Below, in pieces: positions 15,778 to 23,890 of a DNA stretch of 28,808 nt. The stretch's first letter is position 1, and every line of letters begins with the position of its first letter. The notes beneath the pieces were generated by a model that was not told where the DNA came from, ran no database searches, and was given only the letters and a program-made list of their open reading frames with translations. Origin of the DNA: a virus; IMG/VR virus record IMGVR_UViG_3300037246_000647, positions 1 through 28,808 of that record. One strand, 5' to 3'. Both the position numbers and the translations under genes were made by a program.

Positions 15778-16255
15778 TCGTCCTCAAATCCACCGCGGCA
15801 TACGACAGGATGTGCCAATACTTCTGCCATGCCTGATTCACCCTGGCTGGTCTACTGCGGTTCACTCGTTCTATGTCCACTTGAAACTCGACGTTCTTCG
15901 CATTCTCGTAGTCATATACGTCCAACTGTGCGGTCTTCTTCAGAAAGGCGTACAAATCTCCCGACAGATGCCACCCGACAGAATCGTCCTCCATGAACAG
16001 GTCTATGAACATGACGGACTGATGTTCTTCCGCTCTCGATCCCATCTCCAGGTCACGTCCGTCAGCATCATCCATTGAAAACGCCACGGTATTCGGTGCA
16101 ACCTCGACTGTATCGTCGGGATACGCCGTCACGATCACCAGATCAGAGTGATAACGGCCCACATCGAACCAGCCCAACGTGTCCAGATGCGCGATGATCT
16201 GTTCCCTGACCGATTCGGCCAGCATCCGGTCACGAAGACCACCGACGAGTGGCAT
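15770..16255 (-). CDS. Probable tail terminator or head-tail connector protein
   Basis: 161 aa, start overlapping the upstream stop as TGATG. The opening (RDRMLAESVREQIIAHLDTLGWFDV, then YHSDLVIVTAYPDD) is the layout of tail-terminator/minor-tail gpU-like proteins: an N-terminal helix that ends in a short 'L-x-x-x-G-W/F' turn, followed by beta strands such as VEVAPNTVAFS and SVMFIDLFMEDD. The C-terminal half ends in a helix and strand with HILSYAAVDLRT. The order in the connector cluster fits a ring protein that caps the tube and joins it to the head. The exact identity among connector proteins is uncertain. Confidence 0.83.
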   Translation of the reverse strand: MPLVGGLRDRMLAESVREQIIAHLDTLGWFDVGRYHSDLVIVTAYPDDTVEVAPNTVAFSMDDADGRDLEMGSRAEEHQSVMFIDLFMEDDSVGWHLSGDLYAFLKKTAQLDVYDYENAKNVEFQVDIERVNRSRPARVNQAWQKYWHILSYAAVDLRTNA

Positions 16256-16731
16256 CAGTCAATCCCTTCCGCCACGCCATGCACCTGGTACACCGTCATG
16301 CCGCCCAACCCCACAGATGGACGCCAGAAACGGAAGAACCACTTCTGGGTTGAGATACCCACAGTGGCGTACGAGAAGCCGATTATCTTTGCGTACTGGT
16401 CGTCCATGAACGTGAACACGACCGTTGTGGGATTGAATTCTCCAACCTCAGTGTTGACACCGCCCTGCCTACCCAAGGGTGAGAAGAATTCAACCGCACA
16501 TATTGGCTGCACCGCAGCTTGTGTGGTGTCGGTGACAGGAACAGCATCCCAGTCCCAGGGCTGATCTTCGCTATCGTGATCCGTCCAGGTCACGTCCCGG
16601 TCGAAGTAGAAGGTGGGCCGGTCTGCTTTCGTCACGGGAAGGCCCATGACCATTGTCCGGTTCAGGGCCTCTTTCACCGTATCAACAGGGACGGCCGCTA
16701 TTGACTCAAACCCCCCGTGTTGTTCAGCCAC
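16255..16731 (-). CDS. Head-tail connector cluster protein (beta-rich)
   Basis: 158 aa from a GTG with GGGGGAG a few bases upstream. Mostly beta: FYFDRDVTWTDHD, AVEFFSPLGRQGG, TTVVFTFMDDQYAKIIGFSY, then a Trp/Phe-rich WFFRFWRP strand. No family recognised with confidence. It lies second of five genes between the capsid and tube proteins, the interval that in siphophages encodes adaptor, stopper, neck and terminator proteins, so a stopper-type role is a reasonable guess. Its stop overlaps the next start (TGATG). Confidence 0.82.
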   Translation of the reverse strand: MAEQHGGFESIAAVPVDTVKEALNRTMVMGLPVTKADRPTFYFDRDVTWTDHDSEDQPWDWDAVPVTDTTQAAVQPICAVEFFSPLGRQGGVNTEVGEFNPTTVVFTFMDDQYAKIIGFSYATVGISTQKWFFRFWRPSVGLGGMTVYQVHGVAEGID

Positions 16732-16740
16732 TGTCTCCCC

Positions 16741-17241
16741 CTAGATTTGAGGCGCTGGCGTGGTGGTAACTACCGTCCGTCTTGTCGCCTTAACACTGTC
16801 GTCAGCCTCACCGTACGCCGCTTTCGTCTTGTCAATTGCGCTCACTGACGCGTCCTCTGCCACCAGGAACTCCAATAGACGATTGATCACAATGGGAGAG
16901 TCAATCTCTTTCAACACCTTGTCGATGTACGAAGGGTCGTCTACGACCTTGTATGCAATCTCCCCGAGGTCCTTGTCGGTCAACGCGTTCACTGAATCAA
17001 TCTCATCGCGATTTGTCTCATCAGCAGCCTTCACAAGAACAAACGTGCCGTCACGGAACAGGTCCATCTCAGGCATCGCAGCTTTTTCTTGATTCACTTG
17101 ACGCTCAAGCACGGTGAGAGTGAAAGTACGACTCGGCCCGATGGTTTTCGAGGTTTCCCTGCCCATCGTGTCGAACTTGGTGTACCACCTCATCCCGTTC
17201 GATGAGTTCTTCCACACCTCTACGTTTGTTGGCGCTTCCAT
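16741..17241 (-). CDS. First gene after the major capsid protein; head-associated protein of unknown fold
   Basis: 166 aa, ATG with AAGGA five bases upstream. Residues 1-50 are beta-like (VEVWKNSSNGMRWYTKFD, TFTLTVLERQV), 60-85 include FRDGTFVLVKAAD, and 90-140 are helical (KDLGEIAYKVVDDPSYIDKV). It ends in a Thr/Pro tail, TVVTTTPAPQI. No family recognised. Gene order suggests a head-tail adaptor or head-surface protein. It has its own promoter-like dyad and follows a hairpin, so it starts a transcription unit running through the connectors. Confidence 0.83.
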   Translation of the reverse strand: MEAPTNVEVWKNSSNGMRWYTKFDTMGRETSKTIGPSRTFTLTVLERQVNQEKAAMPEMDLFRDGTFVLVKAADETNRDEIDSVNALTDKDLGEIAYKVVDDPSYIDKVLKEIDSPIVINRLLEFLVAEDASVSAIDKTKAAYGEADDSVKATRRTVVTTTPAPQI

Positions 17242-17256
17242 CCCGTTCCTTTCGGT

Positions 17257-17277
17257 CGTTCATGCGAAGCATACCTG
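17257..17277 (-). promoter_or_regulatory. Late-promoter-like element E, before the connector operon
   Basis: Coding-strand core AGGTATGCTTCGCATGAACG: hexamer TATGCT running into a CTTC-GCAT-GAAC dyad, ending about 16 bases before ATG 17241. A TTGACC lies 10 bp upstream of the hexamer, too close for a standard -35. Confidence 0.55.
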
Positions 17278-17294
17278 AAAGAGGGTCAAGAAGT

Positions 17295-17321
17295 GGGGGG
17301 AACCGTTAACCAGTTCCCCCC
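17295..17321 (-). terminator. GC-rich hairpin after the major capsid gene
   Basis: A perfect 9-bp inverted repeat GGGGGGAAC / GTTCCCCCC with a 9-base loop lies 40 bases past the capsid stop. It is followed by ACTTCTTGACC, only weakly U-rich, so it may act as a partial terminator or as a 3'-end stabiliser for capsid mRNA. The rest of the 120-bp gap holds element E. Confidence 0.6.
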
Positions 17322-17361
17322 TACGGCCCTTAACAGACCGACTTTTTGCTTCTTGTAGCGA

Positions 17362-18297
17362 CTATGGCGTGACGTTGGTGTCAACGATTCTGCGGAGCCT
17401 CTCCGGTCGAATCATAACTCCACCAAAGTCCTGCCTACCGATGTAGTGCCAGTACCAGTTGTCTTGCTCGACGTACTCCTTGGACTTGAGGCCACCGTAC
17501 ATGGCGAACTTGCCCGCATCCGATGAGATGACGAACATTTCATTCGCTGGAATGTACGAATTGCCTACCTGATCCTTGTAGTTGATCGAAGCGACAACGC
17601 TCGCACCGTGGTACACACCCAGGCGACCTCTTGCACGAATCTCCTCAAGGGCTTCATCAGCAAACCCTGTGAAGTCGGCAATCTGATCGACCACGGGCGC
17701 ACGGCCTACGATCGTAATAGCGCCGCCATTGGACTCGTCCCGAACCTCGCGGATGGCTTGGTTCAGTGCGGGCTGTGAGATTCCGGCTCCCGTGATGTAG
17801 GACGCATGTCCTATTCCGACGGCTGCCTCTACCAGCGCACGAATCTGTTGGTTAACGGTTGCGTCTAGACGCTGCACAGCGAGAGAACGAAGGGTGGCTG
17901 CCGACTTCGCAAAGTTGGCCTCCATCTTGTCTTCAAACTCATAAACGTGGAAACCCAGGGTATCCCGTGGCATCTCCAGTGTCTCGCTGACCATCGAGCT
18001 TGCCTCAATGTGACCGCCCTTAGCGATGAAGAAGACTTCCAGGCCAGTCTCTTCTTCGATAAGAACACGGTCAGTAAAGCCGACTCGCTCTACGTCGATG
18101 ATCTGATCGTAAAACGACTCATACTGGAAACCCTCCAGAATTGATTGAGTCAGAATCCCGGCCATCTCACGCCGCCATTCGGGGTCATTCCAGTTCTCCC
18201 GAGCGTCTGCGTTAACAGCCTCAATCAGTTTCGCTGCCTTCTCGCGGTCCTCGGATGAGCGACCGTGATTGTCAATTAGGTTCTTGAACAATGACAT
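17362..18297 (-). CDS. Major capsid protein
   Basis: 311 aa, ATG with AAAGGAGG eight bases upstream. It follows scaffold and decoration genes and precedes the connectors, the standard capsid position. The sequence fits an HK97-type capsid: a helical N-terminal arm (residues 1-60), a beta-rich E-loop-like segment (about 70-115, VLIEEETGLEVFFIAKGGHI), a long spine helix (about 120-160), and a beta/alpha P-domain with GVYHGASVVASINY and a C-terminal DFGGVMIRPERLRRIV strand. There is no long cleavable N-terminal scaffold domain, in agreement with a separate scaffold gene. Identity rests on order, size and secondary-structure reading. Confidence 0.88.
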   Translation of the reverse strand: MSLFKNLIDNHGRSSEDREKAAKLIEAVNADARENWNDPEWRREMAGILTQSILEGFQYESFYDQIIDVERVGFTDRVLIEEETGLEVFFIAKGGHIEASSMVSETLEMPRDTLGFHVYEFEDKMEANFAKSAATLRSLAVQRLDATVNQQIRALVEAAVGIGHASYITGAGISQPALNQAIREVRDESNGGAITIVGRAPVVDQIADFTGFADEALEEIRARGRLGVYHGASVVASINYKDQVGNSYIPANEMFVISSDAGKFAMYGGLKSKEYVEQDNWYWHYIGRQDFGGVMIRPERLRRIVDTNVTP

Positions 18298-18313
18298 TTT
18301 TCACTCCTCCTTT

Positions 18314-18889
18314 CTAGACCAGCAAAGTGGCGTCGAGTGTCTGCAACGTGTCATCGAATGCGGTAACGACGAGGAAAGCCTCGGCCGCAGTCGTGGTCAC
18401 GTCCCAATAATCGTTAGCTGCGCTCCAACCCAGAAGGTCGTCAACCGCGACACCCGCCGCACCCAGCCCATTCACCATCACAACCGCAGCGCGGCTCGAT
18501 GGGAAATTAAGACCAGCCTCAGTGGTGTCGAGGTCTGTATTACGCAGCCAAACTTTGGCTCCCTTGCCATGAAGCACTTGAACCATCCGGTCAACCGGAG
18601 CGGTATCAAGGTCAATGTTCAGAGAGCCAGCGGCTTGTCCCTCAATGGTTTGAGAGTCATGCTCATACCAGAGAATTCCACAAGTGTTCAGGGATACATC
18701 CCCTGAGCCACCGATGGCTACTCCAGATGTCGCATTGGCCTCTCGCACCCTTGCAGTATCCGCCGGATCAATTTCAACCAGAGTCCCCAACCGCAGAGCG
18801 GTTGCCGATGGCGCACGGAAGCGTGCCTCGCGGACTAGGTTCGTGAACCGACGCATCCCGAAGTTACGGGAGCTTCCACTTGAACCCAT
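18314..18889 (-). CDS. Probable capsid decoration protein
   Basis: 191 aa, ATG with a near-perfect AAGGAGGTGA six bases upstream, implying high expression. The first 28 residues are Ser/Gly and Arg-rich and probably flexible (MGSSGSSRNFGMRRF). The rest is beta: LRLGTLVEIDPADTARVREA, SGVAIGGSGDVSL, GAKVWLRNTD, AAVVMVNGLGAAGVAVDDLL. 'GTLVEID...' with the later 'GVAIGG' strand is the look of head-decoration/cement proteins such as the lambda gpD and DUF2190-like groups. Placement between scaffold and major capsid genes supports this. Which decoration family it belongs to cannot be told by eye. Confidence 0.83.
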   Translation of the reverse strand: MGSSGSSRNFGMRRFTNLVREARFRAPSATALRLGTLVEIDPADTARVREANATSGVAIGGSGDVSLNTCGILWYEHDSQTIEGQAAGSLNIDLDTAPVDRMVQVLHGKGAKVWLRNTDLDTTEAGLNFPSSRAAVVMVNGLGAAGVAVDDLLGWSAANDYWDVTTTAAEAFLVVTAFDDTLQTLDATLLV

Positions 18890-18901
18890 TAGCTCACCTC
18901 C

Positions 18902-19519
18902 TTATAGAGCCGTATCGGCCGCGGTGAGGTCCGAACCGAAGAACTCTTTGAGAGTGTTCGGTGTCGTTTCATCACCAGCGGTTTCTCGGGTGCCGTCGAA
19001 GTCCGAAGGCGGAGGAGTCTCGTCATCGTTCTCGTCGGACTTAGCTGTCGCAACAGCCTTGTAGTCCTCAACGAGAGCGTTGAACTCTTCCTCATCCTTT
19101 TTGGCCCACGACAACTTCCTTGCTTCGATCTGCTCGTCAGAAAAGTTGATTTCAGCGGCTCGGACAAGCTCTGCTCGTTCGTCAGCAAGCTCATCAAGGC
19201 GATCTGACTCATCACGCTCGGCAATCAGAGCTTCAAGCTCTGTCACCTTTACGTTCTGAGATTCAGACTCCTCTTTGGCCGCTGCGAGCTGCTCACCGAG
19301 GCTGAGAATCTCCGCATCAGACGCGGCTACTGCCTCATCCTTTGCCTTCTCGACGGCAGCGTCAATGAGAGCTTGGTGTTGCTCTTGTGTGATTTCTGCC
19401 ACATTCTCCTCCTGAGAGGCTTCTTCTCTTACTAAACAGATCGGACACTTATCTTCATTGTGGTGCGCGCCCTCCGGCTTTTCGGCCAGTAAAAGGTCGT
19501 GCAGTTCTTTTTCAGACAT
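18902..19519 (-). CDS. Probable scaffolding protein with N-terminal His/Cys motif
   Basis: 205 aa, strongly acidic. Residues 45-170 are one long Ala/Glu-rich coiled coil (EAVAASDAEILSLGEQLAAA), then a disordered acidic stretch with SDENDDETPPPSDF and a C-terminal helix TPNTLKEFFGSDLTAADTAL. This layout, directly upstream of decoration and capsid genes, is typical of phage scaffolds that guide procapsid assembly and are then removed. The N-terminus is unusual: HHNEDKCPICL (residues 19-29) gives two His and CxxC, a possible zinc site. The ATG at 19519 lies 15 bases after a promoter-like dyad. Scaffold assignment by composition and position. Confidence 0.85.
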   Translation of the reverse strand: MSEKELHDLLLAEKPEGAHHNEDKCPICLVREEASQEENVAEITQEQHQALIDAAVEKAKDEAVAASDAEILSLGEQLAAAKEESESQNVKVTELEALIAERDESDRLDELADERAELVRAAEINFSDEQIEARKLSWAKKDEEEFNALVEDYKAVATAKSDENDDETPPPSDFDGTRETAGDETTPNTLKEFFGSDLTAADTAL

Positions 19520-19533
19520 AACGTCTAATCCAT

Positions 19534-19554
19534 CCTTCGAGTGAAGATTACCAG
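19534..19554 (-). promoter_or_regulatory. Late-promoter-like element D, before the scaffold-capsid genes
   Basis: Coding-strand core TGGTAATCTTCACTCGAAGG: extended TGG-TAATCT hexamer running into a CTTC-ACTC-GAAG dyad, ending 15 bases before ATG 19519. It occupies most of the 55-bp gap after the protease gene. Confidence 0.55.
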
Positions 19555-19574
19555 CGAAAGGATTGGTTAAGAGG

Positions 19575-20300
19575 TCAGGTGCCGTAGGAGTGGACCACGG
19601 AAGCCATCGTGGTTTCCCACTGGGCCACCGGATCGTTCTCCCTGTTGGCGTATTGACGAGTTAGCCGTGCAGCTACTTCTGTGATTTCAGCATCGGGCCA
19701 CGCTGGTTTGTCTGGGGGAAAGATGAGGGCTGCGCCAAGGAACGTCGGGTTGATGAACCTTCGTGGGGAGTTCGCGTCGGCACCTAGATGCTCACACGTT
19801 TCGGCTGCACTCGCCTTGAACGGGAATACCCGCTCGCAGTTGAGGCACTGCTTCGACTCGGCCACACACTCCATGCTGTAGAACAGTTCGCCGTCGGCGT
19901 GTGCCTTCTTGATGAGTTGGCCCATCTCTGGGAAGTTCGCTCCCCAGATGACGCTCAACGCCTGAATCTCGGGGAACGTTTCGGACGCTTCAGGCTTGGC
20001 CTCACGTTGCACCATCTTCGTCTGAACGACTGTGCCGATAGGACGATCCCAATCGTGAAGCGCGTTGACTGGAGTATGAGTGATGGAATCTTCCCCAGCC
20101 TTCAGGTCATCAAAGGACCAAAAGTGACCGTTCTTGTTCAAGTTGTTCGCCTGAACGTAACGACCCACGACCCAGATGAATGACTGGTTGCTGGGCTTCC
20201 AGTCGAAGTCGCTCGCCATCTCTCGTGGTATGTCCCGTGGTTCTTCCACGATATACGCCTTGGAAGTGGCGTAGAACTTGTCGCCAATTACTTCAAACAT
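19575..20300 (-). CDS. Probable capsid maturation protease with zinc-finger insert
   Basis: 241 aa from ATG 20300, which overlaps the 29-aa peptide's stop as TGATG and has AGGAAG upstream; a GTG three bases earlier is possible. It lies between portal and scaffold, the standard place for a prohead protease. The sequence has NALHDWDRPIGTVV (H82; compare the 'NHD...piG' motif of prohead proteases), then GELFYSMECVAE (S142), then FINPTFLGAALIFPP, like the 'G-A-x-L' strand near the protease C-terminal. H82 and S142 are candidate catalytic residues. Between them and the last strand, C152, C155, C169 and H171 form a likely zinc finger. It lacks a visible scaffold domain. The protease call is by motif and order. 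Confidence 0.82.
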   Translation of the reverse strand: MFEVIGDKFYATSKAYIVEEPRDIPREMASDFDWKPSNQSFIWVVGRYVQANNLNKNGHFWSFDDLKAGEDSITHTPVNALHDWDRPIGTVVQTKMVQREAKPEASETFPEIQALSVIWGANFPEMGQLIKKAHADGELFYSMECVAESKQCLNCERVFPFKASAAETCEHLGADANSPRRFINPTFLGAALIFPPDKPAWPDAEITEVAARLTRQYANRENDPVAQWETTMASVVHSYGT

Positions 20301-20389
20301 CACTTCTTCCTATTCATCAGCCAAGCCACAGCGATTGCCCAGAACATCAACGTCCCAATCATGAGAATCGCCGTGTCGTCTTGCCCCAT
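20300..20389 (-). CDS. 29-aa single-pass membrane peptide between portal and protease genes
   Basis: ATG 20387-20389 opens a 29-codon frame, MGQDDTAILMIGTLMFWAIA and then VAWLMNRKK, ending in TGA that overlaps the protease ATG by one base. Residues 8-25 are one hydrophobic helix; the N-terminus is acidic and the C-terminus is NRKK, so by the positive-inside rule an N-out/C-in orientation is expected. It fills the otherwise empty 104-bp gap between portal and protease. Only a weak GGGA-type ribosome site precedes it. It resembles tiny membrane proteins found in many phages, but its function is unknown. Coupling to the protease start supports translation. Confidence 0.5.
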   Translation of the reverse strand: MGQDDTAILMIGTLMFWAIAVAWLMNRKK

Positions 20390-20404
20390 GTTCCCATAAG
20401 CCCC

Positions 20405-21976
20405 TTACTCTTCGGGGTCAGGTTTCGGTCTGTTCTTTCGACCCGATCCACCAGGAGTGGCATCGTCTGAATCAAACGGCACGTTGGTCGGCGGGAACTT
20501 GTCGTCGAACTCTTCCTTTTCAACATCCCTACGTTGCGCCTCCAACTCCTGATCGAACCCGTGTTCGGCAAGGATTGTCTCCCGTGACAGTTCGCCTCTG
20601 TCTCGAAGCTCTTGCATGATGGTGGACAGTGTGGGATCGAATTCGAGTTCGATGTGACGAGGCGTGTACTCCAGTCGCACCTTCTCGTCAAAGTTCTGTT
20701 CTGCGTTATCGGGGTGTTCTTGCACGGCCCGCACAAGCTCCTTCTCAAGAGTGCGCTTCAACATGTGACGCCGGGACGACAACCCTCGGGCGACAACTTT
20801 GCCCATCGTCACCGAAGTCTCACGGCCACCCATATCAGACGACAGCATGAACGTCCCCCACATACGCATCATGATCCGCTCGTCAAGCACGGCCCACTTG
20901 TCACGATCCAACACATGCTCCACATCTGGAGTGATGATTTCAATGTTGACCCGATGGTCGGTCACGATGATCGGTGACTTCGACTGGGTACGCATGTTCC
21001 CCGCCATCTCAATGATTTCGTTTCTCTTGGCGGGCATCTGGTCGGTCCCACGGGTGACAAGGACCACAAAGTTGATCCCGCCCAGCAGCCACGCACGATC
21101 CATTTCTCTCACCTGATGCTTCAGGTCGAGCAGTGGGAACAGAGCCTTCATACGAAGGTTCGCCCATCGTTCGTAAGGAGCCTTCGTCAGAGTGTGACGG
21201 AAAACGAACGCCGGATTGAGAAGCATCAAACGGTCTATCGGAATCTTTTCCTTCTCAAGTTTGGCGGCCTCCGCGCGTGGCGGCTCGTATCTTCCTACGA
21301 ACAACGACTTGATTAGACGATCCTCTACGTCCGACTCCTCTGAATTGAATTGGGACAATTCTTCGGGGGACGCAATCCACGCAAGCTGCGAATTGCCGAA
21401 CAAATCCCCAGCCACGGGGACCACACGCAACGGGTCCATGAACCCAAGACCGACGGGAACAGCCAAGTCGAACTCCTTGCGACGCTCCCGTCCCTTCTCC
21501 CCCTTACCGCGAACCTTGTATGTCTTGCGGCCCCACCATCGAACTGGATACACCTGGGATACCAGCATCAGTTCCCGGTGTAATGAGCGAATGAACCCGT
21601 CTATGTTGAGGTCTTCGCCAATCTGATTCCAAATGTTCTCTTGATCCTGATCTTCGGACTCGAACTGAATCTTCTGGAAGGCGATGGATTCTGAAGTCTC
21701 AAGCACGCCCGACACGATGTCATCATCGGCAGCGTCGTAGGCAAGGGCCATCTGGCTCAGAATCTCACCAGGCGTAACGTACTTGTTACGTTGAAACAGT
21801 CCCCTCTTGCGACGTTCGCTCGGTTGAGTGTCTTCGGCCCATGACGCCAATGACCTCTGAAAGCGGGGGTCGAGCATTTGGAACGCTTCCGACCCAAGCA
21901 CCTCGGCGGGTTCCACTTCGCTGACAACAATGCTGCCGTCGTCGTTCACGTCGGCTTCGTGGTAGTTGACCGTCAT
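20405..21976 (-). CDS. Portal protein
   Basis: 523 aa, start overlapping the 101-aa gene's stop as ATGA. It lies after the large terminase and before protease and scaffold. The N-terminal 60 residues are acidic and loosely ordered; residues about 110-330 give a mixed beta/alpha wing (LMLVSQVYPVRWWG, VPVGLGFMDPLRVVPV), and residues about 270-400 hold the long helices and the crown region (MDRAWLLGGINFVVLVTRGT, RIMMRMWGTFMLSS). The C-terminus is a charged, disordered tail (GGSGRKNRPKPDPEE). The dodecameric portal forms the vertex through which terminase pumps DNA and to which the tail attaches. Identity from order, size and general pattern. Confidence 0.86.
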   Translation of the reverse strand: MTVNYHEADVNDDGSIVVSEVEPAEVLGSEAFQMLDPRFQRSLASWAEDTQPSERRKRGLFQRNKYVTPGEILSQMALAYDAADDDIVSGVLETSESIAFQKIQFESEDQDQENIWNQIGEDLNIDGFIRSLHRELMLVSQVYPVRWWGRKTYKVRGKGEKGRERRKEFDLAVPVGLGFMDPLRVVPVAGDLFGNSQLAWIASPEELSQFNSEESDVEDRLIKSLFVGRYEPPRAEAAKLEKEKIPIDRLMLLNPAFVFRHTLTKAPYERWANLRMKALFPLLDLKHQVREMDRAWLLGGINFVVLVTRGTDQMPAKRNEIIEMAGNMRTQSKSPIIVTDHRVNIEIITPDVEHVLDRDKWAVLDERIMMRMWGTFMLSSDMGGRETSVTMGKVVARGLSSRRHMLKRTLEKELVRAVQEHPDNAEQNFDEKVRLEYTPRHIELEFDPTLSTIMQELRDRGELSRETILAEHGFDQELEAQRRDVEKEEFDDKFPPTNVPFDSDDATPGGSGRKNRPKPDPEE

Positions 21977-22278
21977 TTAGACATCTCCAATTCTTGACGA
22001 CGTATCTCGGTCATCCGCGACGCCCCCCTGTAAAGAAACTCGATCAATTCCATGACCGGTTTCAGTTGCAGCGTTCGCACCACTTTGGCCTTGCGGTCGG
22101 TGAATTCGATCTGTGAAAGGTGAACATGTATCTCGGTACATCGCGCCATCTGTCCCATGCAGGTTTCGATCACTATCCCAGGAGCGTCCATCGGCAGGTC
22201 TACGATCTGATCGAGGATGGTCCTGATTTCCTCAGAATAGCTGTCAATAGTGTCGAGTTTGTTCACACGAAGGTCCAT
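21973..22278 (-). CDS. Small protein between large terminase and portal genes
   Basis: 101 aa starting at ATG 22278, ten bases after the terminase stop; the ribosome site is weak. Entirely helix-like with alternating charge (RTILDQIVDLPMDAPGIVIE, then HVHLSQIEFTDRKAKVVRTL and a C-terminal RQELEMSK). Two cysteines (VIETCMGQMARC) are five residues apart. No family recognised. Its stop overlaps the portal start, so it is translated with the packaging genes; a portal- or terminase-associated factor is possible but unproven. Confidence 0.8.
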   Translation of the reverse strand: MDLRVNKLDTIDSYSEEIRTILDQIVDLPMDAPGIVIETCMGQMARCTEIHVHLSQIEFTDRKAKVVRTLQLKPVMELIEFLYRGASRMTEIRRQELEMSK

Positions 22279-22288
22279 TAAGGTCAGC

Positions 22289-23875
22289 TTAGACGAATAT
22301 CATCCCGACATCCTCGTGTTCCTCCCGCATTTCCTTGAGTTTTTCCAGGGCGTGAAGTTCTTTCCCGGCAACGAACATTGAGGCAGCATCCAGCGTGTGG
22401 AACTTCCCTCGTGCGAACGTTTTCCGTCCGTAAGCGTTGGTCTGTGACTGTTCCCGCGTCCAGGTTTGGCCCTGCCACTCACCCAATAGCTCCGTGTCCC
22501 ACGGGAGGATGAGTCGCTTCTGATCCACGTAGGTACGAAGCAGGTCATACCCATATTCCTTGGCTTGACGTTTGATTTCAAAGTCCGACGGGTCCTGCCA
22601 GTCTTCGTGTTCGTCCCAGCCAATGACCAGCTTCTGGTCTGCGCTGTACCCGATCACTCGGTCCATGATTGCGGGCGCTCCGTCTTGTAGTTCCTGAAAC
22701 ATAGGGAGTCCCAGTCCGGTGCGGTCCATAGTGAAGCGTTGGAACTGGTATTCGTCGAACAGGTATTCGATGACTCGACGTTGATCGGATGATCTGATTC
22801 GTTCCAGATGAATGCGAGCCAGGAGCCTGCTTACGGGTTCTTGGTCCTTTTTGGCTTCGTCACCAAAGATCAGAATCTCAGATGGGTGGTTGGTCATCCC
22901 CACATCCATGCCTGCCCAAGTTATCTTCCATGTTTTGTGGGAACGCGGCAGGTCGATCAAGTCAATGATGTCCACAGGCATCGCCATCTCGTCTGTGATT
23001 CTGCGGTAGTAGTACACGTCTTGGTTGTAGTCAGATGCTTCGTTGTCATCGACCGTTGCCATGAGGCGGTGCAACACGAACAGGGGATTGGTGGCGTCAC
23101 CGTGGAGTCCGAGGATGTTCCGCTTGTAGTCGGGTGAGTCCCTAGTCCCGTACATCTCGATTTTGTCAATGCGCTCCTGGTCTGACCATGTGGGTCGGTG
23201 CATACCGGTGAGCCTGTGGACCGACCAACCCGACCCTGGTTGCGAATGGCGATAGAACTCGTCACGCACACCCTTGGACACACCATGAGCGCGCCACTGA
23301 GCGTTTTCCTTACCGTGAGTCAGTGTCTCCACCAACTCAATCCAGCCTGCTTCGGGATAGTCCTGCGCTTCGTCCAACTCCAGTCTCAAAGGGTGCAACC
23401 CCTTCACCCCTTTGCCGTCCCTCTGTGGGATGCGACCGAGAATCTTGGAGCCGTTGGTGAAGTTCACTTGGAAGGGGCGATGCTTGAACCCTCTACCTAC
23501 ACCTTTAGGTAAGAGTTCGCGGGTAATACGGGTTCCTTTGATCCTGTCTTCGATACGAGAGGTCAATGGGTCAAGGTGAACAAGCTCTGGAGCAGTGACC
23601 ACCATCTCTGCGCCGGGATACTGCATTGGGAACGCCCAACCACGAAGAATGATGCTCTGTGTCTTGCCCACAGCACGGGCGCACTGATCCAACATGAGGG
23701 TGGACGAGTCGCGCCACCACGAATGCTGAAAGTCCCATGCTCGAAAGATCAGTTGCTTGTTGGAGGCCATTGGGTCTTCCCAAAGAAATTCCGCCAGGTC
23801 AATGCCTGACGGGTCTTCCAACATGGCGACCAAATACGACTCTGCTTCAGTTAAACCAACACTCTGTACCGCCAT
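22289..23875 (-). CDS. terL: Terminase large subunit
   Basis: 528 aa. The N-terminal ATPase has a Walker-A-like loop CARAVGKT at residues 65-72 and Walker B LRLELDEAQ at 163-171 (D168, E169). The C-terminal nuclease domain shows the RNase-H-fold acidic residues: D324 in WAGMDVGM, D384 in FTMDRTGLG, and D496 in FHTLDAASM. The protein cuts concatemeric DNA and pumps it through the portal. Length is typical. ATG 23875 lies 16 bases after a promoter-like dyad; no strong ribosome site is visible, only AGG further upstream. It opens the structural block, being the first gene after a strong terminator. Confidence 0.95.
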   Translation of the reverse strand: MAVQSVGLTEAESYLVAMLEDPSGIDLAEFLWEDPMASNKQLIFRAWDFQHSWWRDSSTLMLDQCARAVGKTQSIILRGWAFPMQYPGAEMVVTAPELVHLDPLTSRIEDRIKGTRITRELLPKGVGRGFKHRPFQVNFTNGSKILGRIPQRDGKGVKGLHPLRLELDEAQDYPEAGWIELVETLTHGKENAQWRAHGVSKGVRDEFYRHSQPGSGWSVHRLTGMHRPTWSDQERIDKIEMYGTRDSPDYKRNILGLHGDATNPLFVLHRLMATVDDNEASDYNQDVYYYRRITDEMAMPVDIIDLIDLPRSHKTWKITWAGMDVGMTNHPSEILIFGDEAKKDQEPVSRLLARIHLERIRSSDQRRVIEYLFDEYQFQRFTMDRTGLGLPMFQELQDGAPAIMDRVIGYSADQKLVIGWDEHEDWQDPSDFEIKRQAKEYGYDLLRTYVDQKRLILPWDTELLGEWQGQTWTREQSQTNAYGRKTFARGKFHTLDAASMFVAGKELHALEKLKEMREEHEDVGMIFV

Positions 23876-23890
23876 ACTCGCACAGCCTAA

